NCBI GenBank assembly: GCA_014905825.1
Contig: JACGCN010000006.1
Coordinates: 2,294,001 to 2,358,000, forward strand
Direction of reading: 5' to 3'
Source of the DNA: Lyophyllum atratum
Taxonomy: Eukaryota > Basidiomycota > Agaricomycetes > Agaricales > Lyophyllaceae
Length of the DNA stretch: 64,000 bases
The position numbers and the translations under genes were made by a program. The stretch's first letter is position 1. Every line of letters begins with the position of its first letter. Shown in pieces: positions 23,457 through 34,958 of the stretch. A model generated the notes under the pieces. It had not been told where the DNA came from and ran no database searches. It saw only the letters and a program-made list of their open reading frames with translations.

Positions 23457-23533
23457 CGGAGCTCGAAATTTTATATTTGTCAGCCTTCAGCTGCGACTTC
23501 GACTTCGACTTCGGCCAACTTTGAATAAGGCTA
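23457..23533 (-). repeat. Right arm of a perfect 77-bp inverted repeat
   Basis: This is the mirror copy of 22684-22760, starting CGGAGCTCGAAATTTTATAT. It lies 107 bp upstream of the bZIP start codon, within the expected promoter or 5' UTR of that gene. Perfect identity over 77 bp implies recent origin or ongoing gene conversion. Confidence 0.9.
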
Positions 23534-23639
23534 ATAGCGTAACGGCAAAGTTACGGGCTTAAGAGCGATATAAATCCGGACAGGTCTGTACATAAAAAAG
23601 TTGATCATTCCACACATACCCGACTTTTTTCATCTCCCA

Positions 23640-25432
23640 ATGAACCGATCCCCTACTCTGCCCATGTCTCAAATCATCGCCTCAGACGCCCCTCTCCTAT
23701 CTCCTCTCGCCGACGCAGCCCCCTGGGACGCCCTTTATTCTCCTATCCCTGACGCCTTCTCCCACTACTACCTCGCCCCGTCCCCGTCCAGCTCCAGCTC
23801 CAACTCCCCCGTTCCTACATCCAGGATGCTCAAGATGCGCATGAGCCCGGACTCTGCCTCCGACACAGAACAGCAGCTCTGTCTGCCCACACACCAGGTC
23901 TTTGACTTCCCCGAACAATTTGCTCCCGCCCCCGCATCGGTACCCGAGCAACAGGAGCGCCTGTCCATTTCTATCAACGCTGCGGCTATAGCTGCCTCTA
24001 TGGCCTCAAAGCGCTCAGCGAGCCCAACACCGAGCGTTACCAAGAAGCCTCGTGCCGCTGGTGAGCGCATCAACAGCAAGGATTTCATCCCTCCCGATGT
24101 CTCCGGCCTCAGCAAGCGTGAAGCCCGCCTGGTGAAAAACCGCGCTGCAGCCTTCCTCAGCAGGCAGCGGAAACGCGAAGAGTTCGAATGCATGGAAGTG
24201 TACGTCATCCTGTCAGCTCCGCTCTACATCCAACATTTCCACTGACATGGTCTTCCATTACGCAGACGTGTCGCGGAGCTGGAGCAGGAGAATGCTCGTC
24301 TTTTGGCACTTACCCAAAACGGTGATAGTACACCCGCCGACGCCTCCAGCGACGGCGAGCTTGCTTCGGAGGTCGAGAAGCTCAGGGCCGAGCTCGCCGC
24401 TGCAAAGGAACGCGAGCTTCGACTCAGCGCGGAGTTGGCGAGCAAATCTCAGACCGCTGCTGCAGTAAATCCTCCAGCCATAAAAGTGGAGGAAGTTTCA
24501 GACCCGCAACTACCCCTATCATCGTCGACCCGTTCTTCAGCCCCATCTCCGCACAAGTCTGGTGCAAGCTTCGGCCTTATGGTAGGGTTCTCTTTTCCTT
24601 ATATCCAGCTCTTTGCTCAACGGTGCGCAAACAGGTTCTTCTTTGTGCTCTCCCAACTCTACTTTCCATGCCCATGAACTCAGCGATACCCAAGAGCTTT
24701 GCTATCCCTGACGCCCCTCTCCCAGCCGCCCCTGCCGCCTTCGACTTCAACTCTTACCTCCCTAATGACTATGACTGGTCGAGGACCGCCGGAAACACCA
24801 TGATGGACCTGGACGACTTCGACATGAGCTCTGCACTGCCATCAACCTCACGGAAACTCGAATTCTCTACCTCAGGTGCATCCATGGATGCAGACAACGG
24901 TCTCGGCGGACTGGACATCTCCTTCGACGCGCTTCCGGTAGACAACGGCAAGATTCGCGTTAGGATACATCCCTCATCCTCTGCCTCCTCTCGCGCCACC
25001 TCTCCCGGTCTTGCTTCGTATTCTGACGCAAAATCTGACCTCGCATCATGGAACACAGAATCTGAATCTGCAGTTGAAGCCTCATTCTCGCCGCAATCCT
25101 TCTCGTCGTCAAGTCTATCCACACTGTCAACCTCGTCGCTATCATCCATGTCCTCTTCGTCCTCGTACATATCTCCGCGATCACCCGGCGGAGACCCGTT
25201 TTTCGGCATCGGCGCGGCTAGTGACTATTCAATGCCGTACTCGAACGAGGTGTCGGAAATGTTTGGGCAAATGGACGACATGTTACCTGGCACAAATGAT
25301 TTTGGACAGGACATGGGATTTGGCTCGGAGTACTCTGTCGGCGACAACGCGAAACGGCGCGTGAGAATCGCTCTGAAGAGCATGCCCGCTGCAGGAGGCG
25401 AGGGCGGAGAATGGGAGGTCCAAATTTGCTGA
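23640..25432 (+). CDS. bZIP transcription factor
   Basis: Three exons (23640-24199, 24266-24561, 24684-25432) give 534 residues. The second intron (24562-24683) was placed by phase and its donor (GTGCAA) is less certain. The N-terminal third is Ser/Pro-rich, like an activation domain. The basic region KREARLVKNRAAAFLSRQRK fits the bZIP consensus N-x7-R, and intron 1 splits it from the leucine zipper (VAELEQENARLLAL). The zipper is short and is followed by a second heptad-like helix (LASEVEKLRAELAAAKEREL). The C-terminal half is Ser-rich and acidic, ending KRRVRIALKSMPAAGGEGGE. The basic region recalls ATF6/CREB3-like factors more than Hac1 or Gcn4 types, but without a membrane segment. Targets are unknown. 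A 77-bp inverted repeat sits in its upstream region. Confidence 0.85.
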
Positions 25433-27208
25433 ACGCGCCGCCCATCCAGCTGTTTGCAACTGCTGCCTCCTTGTACATTTTATAATTCTCCCTCTGCTTT
25501 GTGCGTCCTTTCGGTTCTATGATACATGACTTTTGGCTAGTTGCCTTCATAAATTTATGGTTACATATTCATATGCCTCTTCCCGCCTTCCCCTCCTCCA
25601 TAATCCCTCAGATCCTTTTCATTACTCCCTGACTCCTGTATTACCACTCCCGGACCCCTCAGAGCTACCCTATACCATGACCTACTAAAAGTAGCCTATT
25701 TTCTTTCCCGACCACCGCCGGGGGGCATATACCCCTATACTCCATGCATTATTCGCCCCCGCCCCTTCTTCACTCCCCCGCGCCTTGGTTTCTCGGATTC
25801 CTGCTACTCTGTCTGTATTCACCACAATATGCTGTCCAGCTCGTCGATCGTCCTTATCGTAACTCACCTTAGTACTCGCTATGTCCTTTTCTTCCCATCG
25901 TTTCCATAATTTTATCTATCAACGGGGATCTGGAGGCCTTAAGTTCAATGTTATGAGATTCATGGATGCTCTTTGACTGACTGCCTTGACTGTTCAGCGT
26001 TCAATGTTCAATTTTTGAGTTAATTTTCTCCCTCATATTCGTTGCGTGGAGGCGAGCTGCGGCTTGGTCGCTGCGGCGTTTGATCGGCGTGGGGTGGTCG
26101 CTGTGACTAATTTTGCTTCCGTTTACGTTTGTCAACGTGGTGACCACCTCCGTCCCCCGAACCCACGCGTGCATCCACATCCACTTGGACCTCCTTGGTC
26201 TCAAATTCGGGCAAGCGACGCATACGCTCGGCGGGAAAGACACTTGACGTTGACGCTGAGCGCATGATATGAAATTTGAACACTGACGTTGGACTTGGAT
26301 TTGATACACGAAAATAATTACACGCGCAGTTCCCGATCGATCGGCATGTTTATTTCTGCCACGAGGGGTATGGGCGGCCTTGTCGACTCCTATCTACTTT
26401 TAGATAATGAGATGATAGCGTTCGAGGGTGGTTATAGCCAACCCCTATCCAATCCTTTTCCAGTATGTGAAGAACTGGATGGCTTATGGTTACAACTGGA
26501 AACAGGATGGGTGGGGCATCGTAAAGCATGCATAGTTCTCCTTGTGATTTAGAATTGTTTGCAGACTTACCATGGGACGTTATGAAGGCGTGTGGGGTGT
26601 GGGTAAAATACAGTTGGTGCCTAACTCCAGAGAGACAACCTCTTGAAATTTTCCGTGTAATTTTCAAATCAGTGTAATCGAGCTGGTTGATTATGACGTT
26701 GCCTCAGGGAAGACTCAGGCGATAACGGTAGTGCACGCGGCGCCCTCGGACACAGTAGATACGGATCCCGCGCTATCGTACTTGTACCCAGGTAATATTT
26801 ACGGGTTCGAAGTGGGAGCCAATTGGGCACCGTTGAGGTCGCAACGTTGGACGAAGTTGTTGGGAGCTCCCTCGGGGGCGCGGAACGGCAGGCCGAGTTC
26901 CCTTGTTCGAGACTCCGGACTCACACATTCGGAGGCTTACCACCGATCTTCTGTTTCACACCTAACCTAGACACCATGCCTGGAGGGCTTAGCGCATGGC
27001 CTTTCGGTGGATTCTTCACGGCAATCGAACGAACGTGCCCTGAGCAGTGATCACTTGACGATCTTACCCAGATGCTCGACGCTATTCTTTCGGTGTCATC
27101 ATGCGTTCGAGGAAGTTCCATGTGGCCCGGAACCAGTGTATTCCATTTTCCCCGGAGCTGAAAATATATTAAGACTAGGAGTATGAGCGGGGCACTCTAG
27201 AGCCCACG
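25433..27208. other. Intergenic, no supported gene
   Basis: The left part (25560-25870) is pyrimidine-rich and looks like 3' flank. Open frames around 26046-26667 and 26731-27050 lack recognisable features and have no consistent splice support. The end forms the promoter of the deacetylase gene. Confidence 0.35.
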
Positions 27209-29358
27209 ATGACCTCCCCGAACGGCCTTGTTTGCTTCACCAACTGCTTGCTGCCCCAGGAGGACGGCAGTCTTGTTGAACAAGACGTGTGGATTGACGA
27301 ACGGCGCGGAATCATCCTCGACGCACAAGTGCGTTATTCATCGGACTGCTGTCGTTATTAGCGCTGAACCTGATTTTGCTTTGTTAGAGGACTTTCTTTT
27401 TGCGGCGAGAAAGGCCTGGTAGAATTATCGATTTAAATGGAAATATTCTGAGGCAAGTCATACTCTCCTCAGAACTTCGTGGGAGCGCCGAGAGACTTCT
27501 GCTTGCACGCGTCCCTTGTTCTTCTTTCTGGCTGTATCACTGACCTTCCATCGATATGCAGCCCAGGCTTCATTGATATTCAACTTAACGGCGCCTTTGG
27601 CTTCGACTTCTCTGTCTATGACGACGATAACTCCTACAAGGAGGGTATGAAATTGGTCGCCGAGCGCATAATAGAAACAGGAGTGACTTCGTACGTGACA
27701 GTCTTGTCATTTGGCGTAGGTCTGGGACTGACCCAACTTCAAACCCGCCAGCCTCCTACCAACTCTGATCGTGAGTTGGCGCCTAACCTTTAAACGCTCA
27801 ATATCCTAATATGTCATTTCCAGACCCAAGACAAGGCCCTGTACCCAAAGCTGCTGAAATTACTGCAACCATTTTCGACCCCGAAGTCTGCAACCCTTCT
27901 GGGCTGGCACGCCGAGGGTCCGTTCCTCAATTACGCTAAACGCGGAGCACATTCGTCTCCTTTCCTGCTGTCCGCGCCCGAGGGAACCAAGTCATTTGAG
28001 GATGTCTATGGTGAAGAGAATCTCGCTGAGAATGAAGACTGGTTGATGGCGGTCGGTGATCAAAATGCTGGTGTCAGGATGATCACTGCGGCTCCCGAGG
28101 TCGACGGCGTCATGAACGCGATTGCAGAGCTGTCAAAGCGAGGGATTGTCTTTTCGATTGGCCACAGGTACGTCGCGCTTTTCCGCCGCGACTTTGCAAC
28201 ATATTTAGCTCATTCTAACCCTAGTGTCGCATCGTCGGATCTCGCGACGTCCGCTATTCGCTATGGAGCAGGGCTGATCACCCATCTGTTCAATGCCATG
28301 CCCCAGCTCCACCACAGAGACCCTTCAATTATTGGGCTTTTAGGTGCCTCGCCGCATCTCTCCTCCCCTCTCTCCCCTCTACCGCCGTATCCAGCCCGCA
28401 GGTCTTCCTCAGATACCCCTGCCGCCGCCCCTACCGCCATTCAGACCAATGAGCCTGCTCCTGCGTCGGAAGCTTTTGACGACACTTTTACGCCCCCCCT
28501 TTCACCACTCAGCTACGCCACGTCGCCCACGTCCATGACACAACCACTCAGCGGCGCTGTGACGCCATTGACGCACGAGAGGCAAGGGAGCAGGAGCGAG
28601 TTACACCTCGACAAGGGTCAGATCGCAGACATGGCGTTTGTGCGGCCATACTATGGCATCATCGTCGATGGGATTCACTCTCACCCCAACTCCGTTAGGG
28701 TGAGCACATCCATTCAATTCTTCATTATCGCTGGGAAATCTGATTGACATGGGGAAACAGCTTGCGTATTCTGCGCACCCAGATGGCTGCGTGCTGATCA
28801 CTGACGGTAAGCAGGCGCAATTTTCATCTCATTACTCTCATTGATAATTTGGCAATGCAGCGCAGAAAATCCTTGACCCTAACCTGAGCGATGGCGTGCA
28901 TGAGTGGCGCGATGGTCAACGTTTCGTTAAAGAAGGGTTCAAGCTTTATTTGGAAGGCACGAACACCCTCGCGGGAAGGTAAGTTTTCTACCTATTGAGT
29001 CGACCCCCGATGCGCGCCATCCACTTTCTGCCCCTGGTCAAGGTCATCTTGAAGCTGACACTTCTTTTGCAGTGTGATTACACTGGATACCTGCGTTCGC
29101 AACTTCTCGCGTTTCACGGGCTGCTCTCTTGGGGAAGCTATCAAGTGTGCGACATATAATCCTGCGAAGTAAGATCCTATCTATACCCGCAGTGACATGC
29201 CTCCTGATCGTCCCTCTCATGACAGGTGCCTTGGAATTGAGAACAGAAAAGGAACTCTGCGTTCGGGGGCTGATGCTGATTTTGCTATACTCGACAGAGG
29301 AGGAAATGTGCTGAGCACTTGGGTGAAGGGAAAGGAAGCGTGGGTTAAAGATGCTTAG
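27209..29358 (+). CDS. nagA: N-acetylglucosamine-6-phosphate deacetylase with a long low-complexity insert
   Basis: The enzyme removes acetate from GlcNAc-6-phosphate in the cytosol, feeding chitin-derived sugar into glycolysis. Amidohydrolase landmarks appear in order: FTNCLLPQEDGSLVEQDVWI, RIIDLNGNIL-SPGFIDIQLN, SLLPTLI, GWHAEGPFLN (metal/substrate His and Glu), FSIGH-SVASSD, GAGLITHLFNAM, GIIVDGIHSHP, GCVLITDA (catalytic Asp) and YNPAKCLGIENRKGTLRSGA. Between IIGLLGAS and GQIADMAFVRPYYG lies an extra stretch of about 90 residues rich in Pro, Ser and Thr, encoded without an intron boundary at either end. It is absent from bacterial and animal enzymes as I know them. The intron at 27453-27561 starts with GC (CTGAG/GCAAGT). 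The others are GT-AG. No other GlcNAc-catabolic gene is adjacent. Confidence 0.92.
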
Positions 29359-29966
29359 ATTCGAATTCGTGTTTTTGGAAGATCTTGAATGTGTGGTTGC
29401 TATTGCTTGGAGACGCACATGTGTCACTATGTTGGTATTTCTGCCCTTCTACATATACTCCTGACAACCGTGTAAGAAGACCCAACTCCACGTATTATAC
29501 ATATGCTCATTAGAATTTAATGTAGAATTACAATTGCGTTGTTGCTTTACCTATGTATGTAGATAATCATGATTTTCTCGTTCGTTGTCGCTCCGACCGT
29601 TCTTGGCGACGCGTTGTTTGGATCAGCTTGCCCCTGGCCTGCCCTAACATGGAAGCTGTTTAATTTTAGCTCCTCGTTACCAACTTCGGTCAAATGGTCA
29701 TATCGATTCACTGAGAAGCTTCCTTCTTGTACGGACGCGCTAGTCCGGAAAATATCTATCAATGTCGCCGAAAACAGGGAGCTCAGCGCTCACAAATGGC
29801 ATAGAACGGTTCTGTTTCCTATCTCGGTCCCCTCTTATCTTTCATTGACCCTGTCTAAGGCGTGCCCTACCTCCGATCCAGGTGGAAGTCCCTGTTGAAC
29901 CCCAGTGGACTTGGAGTCCTGTCTCCCCCAACAAGTTGAACTTGACTTCAACCCTCAGTACAAAAG
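29359..29966. other. Intergenic, no supported gene
   Basis: A plus-strand frame at 29569-29898 is open for 109 codons but overlaps an equally plausible minus frame and shows no family feature. The region most likely contains the 3' flank of nagA and the promoter of the F-box gene. Confidence 0.35.
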
Positions 29967-30923
29967 ATGGCAACTATAACTGTGACGGAAACCCGGCATA
30001 TACGACCTCGCAGACTCTCTCTCATAGGCTCTCAGCAATCGCTACTTTTTCGCCTTCCAGTCGAGCTCGTGCTCAAGATTTTCGAAGCTGCCAACCTAGT
30101 GTGCAAACCGAGTGTACTAGCGCTCGTTTCCAAAAGTTTTCGCAGATTCCTTTACATCACTCTCTATCGCAGAGTGGTACTCGATAGCCTCAGGATCATC
30201 CAGTTGTTCCACCGCACAGTCCATTCAACGAACCGCACATTTTTGGCCGATCACGTAAAGCGACTCGTGGTGACCTGGTGGCCTGAGAGTGATGACTCTC
30301 GTGCCCAAGTCCGCGATATAATTGCCGCCTGTCCCGGCATACGTGCATTGGTCACCCCATCCTGCCGCTGGCCCGTCGATATCTCAAGGGCCAAGTCCTC
30401 CATTGAGGGCGGGATCAGTGCGATCACCGTCCATTCGTTCGACGGGGACAATGGCACCCTTACACGTGTCTTGCGTCAACCACTGATAGACGTCTCGAAG
30501 ACGCTCACCCACCTCCGATTCTGTGAACCCAGCGACATGTGGTATTCACCCATCTCTATGCTCGCGACGTTCGGACCACTCCCGCATCTTTCGCACCTGC
30601 AGCTCGCACGCCGAGCGAATGCGAATGAGGCCAACGACGTTATGTTTACGAACAGTATCCGCGAGTTTCTCCATTCTCTTCCAGCCTTGAAGATGCTTGT
30701 GGTCAGCATTTACCCAGAGGCGTTTTCCTCTACATTCGAGCCTGTTGAGGATTCGGTTATCTGGACTCGGATGTCCGAGATCCGCAGCGAAGATGGGAGG
30801 GTGGTGATCATGCCAGGTCAATACGACGAATGGAAAGAAGGATGGGAGGACCCCAAGCTCTTACGCAGTGGATACTATCCTGCCGATTTTTGGATGTCTG
30901 CAAGCGCTGTAGATGCTGCCTAA
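29967..30923 (+). CDS. F-box-like protein, intronless
   Basis: A single open frame of 318 residues. An F-box-like motif lies at about residues 27-67 (LFRLPVELVLKIFEAANLVC, then VLALVSKSFRRFLYITLYR), the usual Skp1-binding helix set. It is followed by a leucine-rich region (LTHLRFCE, LPHLSHLQLAR, LPALKMLVVSIYPE) that probably binds a substrate. F-box proteins bring targets to SCF ubiquitin ligases, and Agaricomycetes carry very large expanded sets. The ending ESAVDAA-like tail is short. Lack of introns contrasts with its neighbours and suggests expansion by retroposition or intron loss; this is inference. A second F-box gene follows in the same direction 571 bp downstream, but the two share little sequence. 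Confidence 0.75.
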   Translation: MATITVTETRHIRPRRLSLIGSQQSLLFRLPVELVLKIFEAANLVCKPSVLALVSKSFRRFLYITLYRRVVLDSLRIIQLFHRTVHSTNRTFLADHVKRLVVTWWPESDDSRAQVRDIIAACPGIRALVTPSCRWPVDISRAKSSIEGGISAITVHSFDGDNGTLTRVLRQPLIDVSKTLTHLRFCEPSDMWYSPISMLATFGPLPHLSHLQLARRANANEANDVMFTNSIREFLHSLPALKMLVVSIYPEAFSSTFEPVEDSVIWTRMSEIRSEDGRVVIMPGQYDEWKEGWEDPKLLRSGYYPADFWMSASAVDAA

Positions 30924-31494
30924 TCTTTCACATTTCTTTCTTCACTAGATTCTCAGTTACATGACCCAGTTCTGACCACTAGACCAGACCTTAGAAACCT
31001 TAGAAATTGACTATTATTTAGACTTGTGGTAGAAAGAGTGTATATCTGAAGTAATGCTATAATTATGATCACTACCACCGGGCGCCAATACCGCGACTTA
31101 TTTCAGCGATCAGACTTCGATTCTCTTCGCTTTGGAAATTCGCCAATATCGGGTTCCGTTTTCTAAAGAGGGCAACGTTGTTGACCAAGTTCTAAGACCT
31201 CACATCCTGACAGCGATACTACCATTCGGCCCCAGATCCATGTGGCTGTGTGCGGACCAATTGCGGCCACGCAATGGCAGCCCGTGTCACTGTGAAGGAC
31301 TGGCAGTGACTTTGACTGACTCCTACGCGCGTGCTGCAGCTGCGCCCATTGGATAGCCCTTGTATAAAGACCTTCAGTGGCTCGGGACGACCCCCAAATT
31401 CTAGTTCCTCGCGAAACGTAGGAAGAACTTCGACATGGCACCTACACTCATACCAGAAGGTCGGCACTAGAGGTCCTCCACTGCATCATAACTC
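30924..31494. other. Intergenic between the two F-box genes
   Basis: No supported gene. Minus-strand frames at 31163-31467 mirror plus-strand non-coding sequence and show no domain. Presumed promoter of the next gene. Confidence 0.35.
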
Positions 31495-32841
31495 ATGGAC
31501 AATTACTTTCTAGATAACGCTCATGACTTGCAGTCGGTGAATCGGCTGCCTCCAGAAATCCTTGCCACAATTTTCACAGATCTACAGCCCAGGAGACGAT
31601 CACGATACATAATACCCTTCGAGGTCACGATGTCCCATGTCTGTGCCCGGTGGCGGGACATCGCGTTGGATACCCCGCTTTTGTGGACTATGATTGACAT
31701 CTACTCTACCGACTCGCTCGACTACGTCTCCAGCTACCTAAAACGGTCCCAAAGCTGCCCCAGCCATGTTCGATTTGACATTTGGGAATCCGACCGACAC
31801 TTAGACCCCGCAGCAGCTGCTGCATTTATGCCTCTCGTTGATCTAGTCATCCAACATATTGCCCGGTGGCAGACCCTCCTTATATTCACTTCCCACAAGA
31901 GTACGACGGCTTCTATCCTGTTGAAGATGGCAGACTTGGCACCCCCTTTGCTTCAGCGGTTACGCATCGTGGACGATGACGAGCTCATATCAATGGACCC
32001 GATTGAAGTCCTGTCAACGAATCCGCGGGTTTTCGCGGGCGGTGCTCCCAGCTTGGTCGCACTGCATCTGAATAGTTTGTATTGCTTGCCTCCACTCATC
32101 AACGTGACCACTCTTTATCTTCACACATCCACCTATTTTTCCTCTTACGAGTTGAACACTGAGGTTTTATCGGACCTCACAATGGCCTGCCCCTCCTTGT
32201 CCTTTCTTTCCATCCACGGGAAACTTTTAGGCCCCTGGTCGGGCAATGATATTACCATGCCATCCGTCCGTTCACTTTGGTTTCGCAATCGCGACGAGGA
32301 TACCCTGTCCGCCAAATTCCTCATGACAGTTTCATTACCCAATCTAGAGTCCCTTTGGCTCGATTGCCCACACTTCCCCGTCATTCGGATGCTTTCTACC
32401 TCGCACCCTGCCCTGCCATCCCTCAAATACCTCACTCTCCACCATTTTGACTTCTATCCCTCTACGAACTTTGCGAAAGTGTTCCCAACCATCAAGGCTC
32501 TTCATCTCTCCTACTGCAATCCCTTCAATATCATGTTTCTGAAAGAGACGCTCATCGAGGATGACTACGGACGTTGGCCAAACCTCGAAACCCTTGTTTT
32601 CCGTACAACCAGGGAGACGCACGGGAAAAAACTCGCACGAGGCCTTGACGAAATGGTCACCGAGCGTTTTGCCGTGAACAACCCTATCCAAAAGGTCCTT
32701 GTCGATGAGGATATTATGGCTGTTCTAGGCCCCCACGCGGAATCCTTGCGAGGAAAGACTAACTTAGATGTCCTGCACCCAGATAACTTCGACGATCCCT
32801 GCTGGCTCATGTCCCACGTGGACACTGCAGACCGACTCTAA
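31495..32841 (+). CDS. F-box/LRR protein, intronless
   Basis: A single exon encodes 448 residues. The F-box of the common Agaricomycete type is at about residues 13-65 (VNRLPPEILATIFTDLQP, VTMSHVCARWRDIALDTPLL, WTMIDIY). A series of leucine-rich repeats follows (LQRLRIVDDDELISM, LVALHLNSLYCLPPLINV, MPSVRSLWFRNRDED, LPNLESLWLDCPHF, LPSLKYLTLHHFDF, FPTIKALHLSYCNP). It probably acts as a substrate receptor of an SCF ubiquitin ligase. The CxxWRxIA core is intact, so it is likely functional. The target is unknown. Confidence 0.88.
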   Translation: MDNYFLDNAHDLQSVNRLPPEILATIFTDLQPRRRSRYIIPFEVTMSHVCARWRDIALDTPLLWTMIDIYSTDSLDYVSSYLKRSQSCPSHVRFDIWESDRHLDPAAAAAFMPLVDLVIQHIARWQTLLIFTSHKSTTASILLKMADLAPPLLQRLRIVDDDELISMDPIEVLSTNPRVFAGGAPSLVALHLNSLYCLPPLINVTTLYLHTSTYFSSYELNTEVLSDLTMACPSLSFLSIHGKLLGPWSGNDITMPSVRSLWFRNRDEDTLSAKFLMTVSLPNLESLWLDCPHFPVIRMLSTSHPALPSLKYLTLHHFDFYPSTNFAKVFPTIKALHLSYCNPFNIMFLKETLIEDDYGRWPNLETLVFRTTRETHGKKLARGLDEMVTERFAVNNPIQKVLVDEDIMAVLGPHAESLRGKTNLDVLHPDNFDDPCWLMSHVDTADRL

Positions 32842-34958
32842 TACCCTTACCATAACTAATCATGCAAATAACATGCCATTCGTTCATCATGTCATCTCCT
32901 GCAATGCAAACATCCTCCTACGCTCTTCTGGCCGCTGTTAGCGCGGCTGGCATTTTCGTGGGATTCGAAAGGACCTTCGCTTCTTTTCCAAAGTTGTTTA
33001 TTGACGATTTACAGATGTTTTTACAGGGCACTACTGATACAAAAGGTCCATGGATGACCGACTACTGATACACAGACGGGATGTGGCGTCTGACCAAAGC
33101 GAAGAGGACAACAATACACAGCGAAGTCTAAATGGGTGACGCGGTGATGACGGGTTGCGCATGACTTGCGGAGTCAACGAAGGGGTATGGAAAGCGCAAA
33201 GGGGTATGGGAAGCGCAAAATGGGGCGTGGTATCGCAAGGCGCGACGCGCTATGGCCCTGGGCGAAGGTGCAGGCAGGTATTTTTCGGGGCGGGGTGGGA
33301 TATTGAGCCTTCCTGGACAAATTGAATGGCCCAGGGACTGACTCCGAATCCAAAGTAGTATAGCGGAAGGAGAGGACTGAGATGCCTGGAACATCGCAAG
33401 GTGAGTCAGCTTCGGATTTCACTGCATTGAAAGAGAGGGCTAATCACCATTTCAGATGCAGTTGTAACGGCAGATAGGCTCGGGCGCTGGTGACGGCTCC
33501 CGAGCGACGGGGGCAACGACCTCAGGTTCCCTGTGGGACAGCTTCAAGCAAAGTTAGCAAGTGTGGCATAGCGATACTTGATTGGGATGCTTACTGCTGC
33601 TGTCCTTGCCGCCAATTCCAGAGGAGATGGGAGGGGAACTGGTGACGCAGATGCCATGAGGGTCGCTACGGAAGATATGATCAGCAAATTAGGCTGGAAT
33701 GAGCCCGAAGGTATAACTTACTGCAAGCCAAGACAAAAGCAGCAACAATTCGGAACTGCATTGTCAGACGGACGGATGGTTGCGAGTCAGCTCCGAAGGG
33801 AGAACAATAAGAGGATTGATCTAGCCGCAACCATTGTGAGCTCTCGAGGATTTATACTGGATGGAGCGGAAGAGTTAGTGGACAAGGCGAAGCCCAAAAT
33901 TGGACAGCTTGAAGGTAACATCCGTTTTAGGATGTCAGAAGTGGGCTGTTTAGTCGTACATGATCTGGTTGACATGGGCAGATCATGAGGCACTTGATAT
34001 ATCCTCGACATCGCCTATCAGAACAGAAAGGGCGTGGCAAACGTTCTCAGCGCGAGAGAGTCAGGACAAGCGTACGTCCCGATTGGGAAACTACGTCACA
34101 TCGAAGCCGTATGGTCCTTGTTCTGCATTTGAACAATCTCTTTGAATTCCCTCACTCAAATACACGAAACCCACAGCGACTAAAGAGACTGGCGAAGGGT
34201 TGCAGTGACGTTCCTCGTCGTGCCTCTCAGGATTCATTATGTTCAAGGTGCAGTTAGGGGCCGTGTAGGGCTCCTCGCTGCGCCACGGAATCAAATTAAT
34301 CCCGGCTCGTCCGAAGGACAATTTCGTAGCTGACAGTATCACCTGGGGCAGACAACGCTACGGGACAGGCACAGACTTAAACTTTTGTTAGTCTACAAGA
34401 GCTACACGTAGACAATAACATGACCCAACTTTTTAATTTTCACGTATACGCAGAAAACTGAATAAGTTGCCATGCCAACAAATAGTAGGTGCCAATGTAC
34501 GTTCTTCAACTACACGATTGTTCAAGAGACGACCGCTCACAATCAAAGTATTTGACGTGCACGGAGTAGCACCTGCCCCAGTGTATCAGGTCGCGCTATC
34601 AGTACGACTTCCAAAAGACTGACGACTAGAGTATCATGAATACCAAGACATTGAACGCCAGGGGCAGAAACACTTCTCCTACTCACTGCTTGCTAGAGCT
34701 TGCCGGTTTCGTGTACTCCTTCAGAAAAATGGCATCTTCGGCATCGCACGCGTGCGAGAGATGAGTCGGAAGAGCAGGTTGAACAACTGGTATAGTTATT
34801 GATATAGAGAAACTGCGGAAATGATAACCGCCCAGTAGGAATAGGCTGATGGTGCAAGGAGCTAAGAAATGTCCGGGTATATCTGTGAATGATATCTGAA
34901 ATCTAACGAGATTGTCACGATAAAGAGCGGAAGAACTTCAGCGGGACGGGTTTGGAAA
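32842..34958. other. Gene-poor region, at most fragments
   Basis: Plus-strand frames around 33381-33500 and 33578-33988 contain possible splice signals (for example GTGAGT near 33401 with CAG near 33456) but lead quickly to stops. Minus frames at 33128-33422 are likewise featureless. It may contain a decayed gene. No repeat or transposon signature was noticed. Confidence 0.3.

Noticed and set aside
22684..23533. Inverted repeat as a DNA transposon with terminal inverted repeats
   Set aside because: No transposase in the 696-bp spacer and no target-site duplication visible at the outer edges; kept as an unexplained repeat instead.
29569..29898. 109-codon plus frame upstream of the first F-box gene
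   Set aside because: Overlaps a comparable minus frame, no domain, and lies in promoter position.
33578..33988. 136-codon plus-strand frame
   Set aside because: No family signal; neighbouring candidate exons stop quickly. Kept only as a possible decayed gene in the region note.
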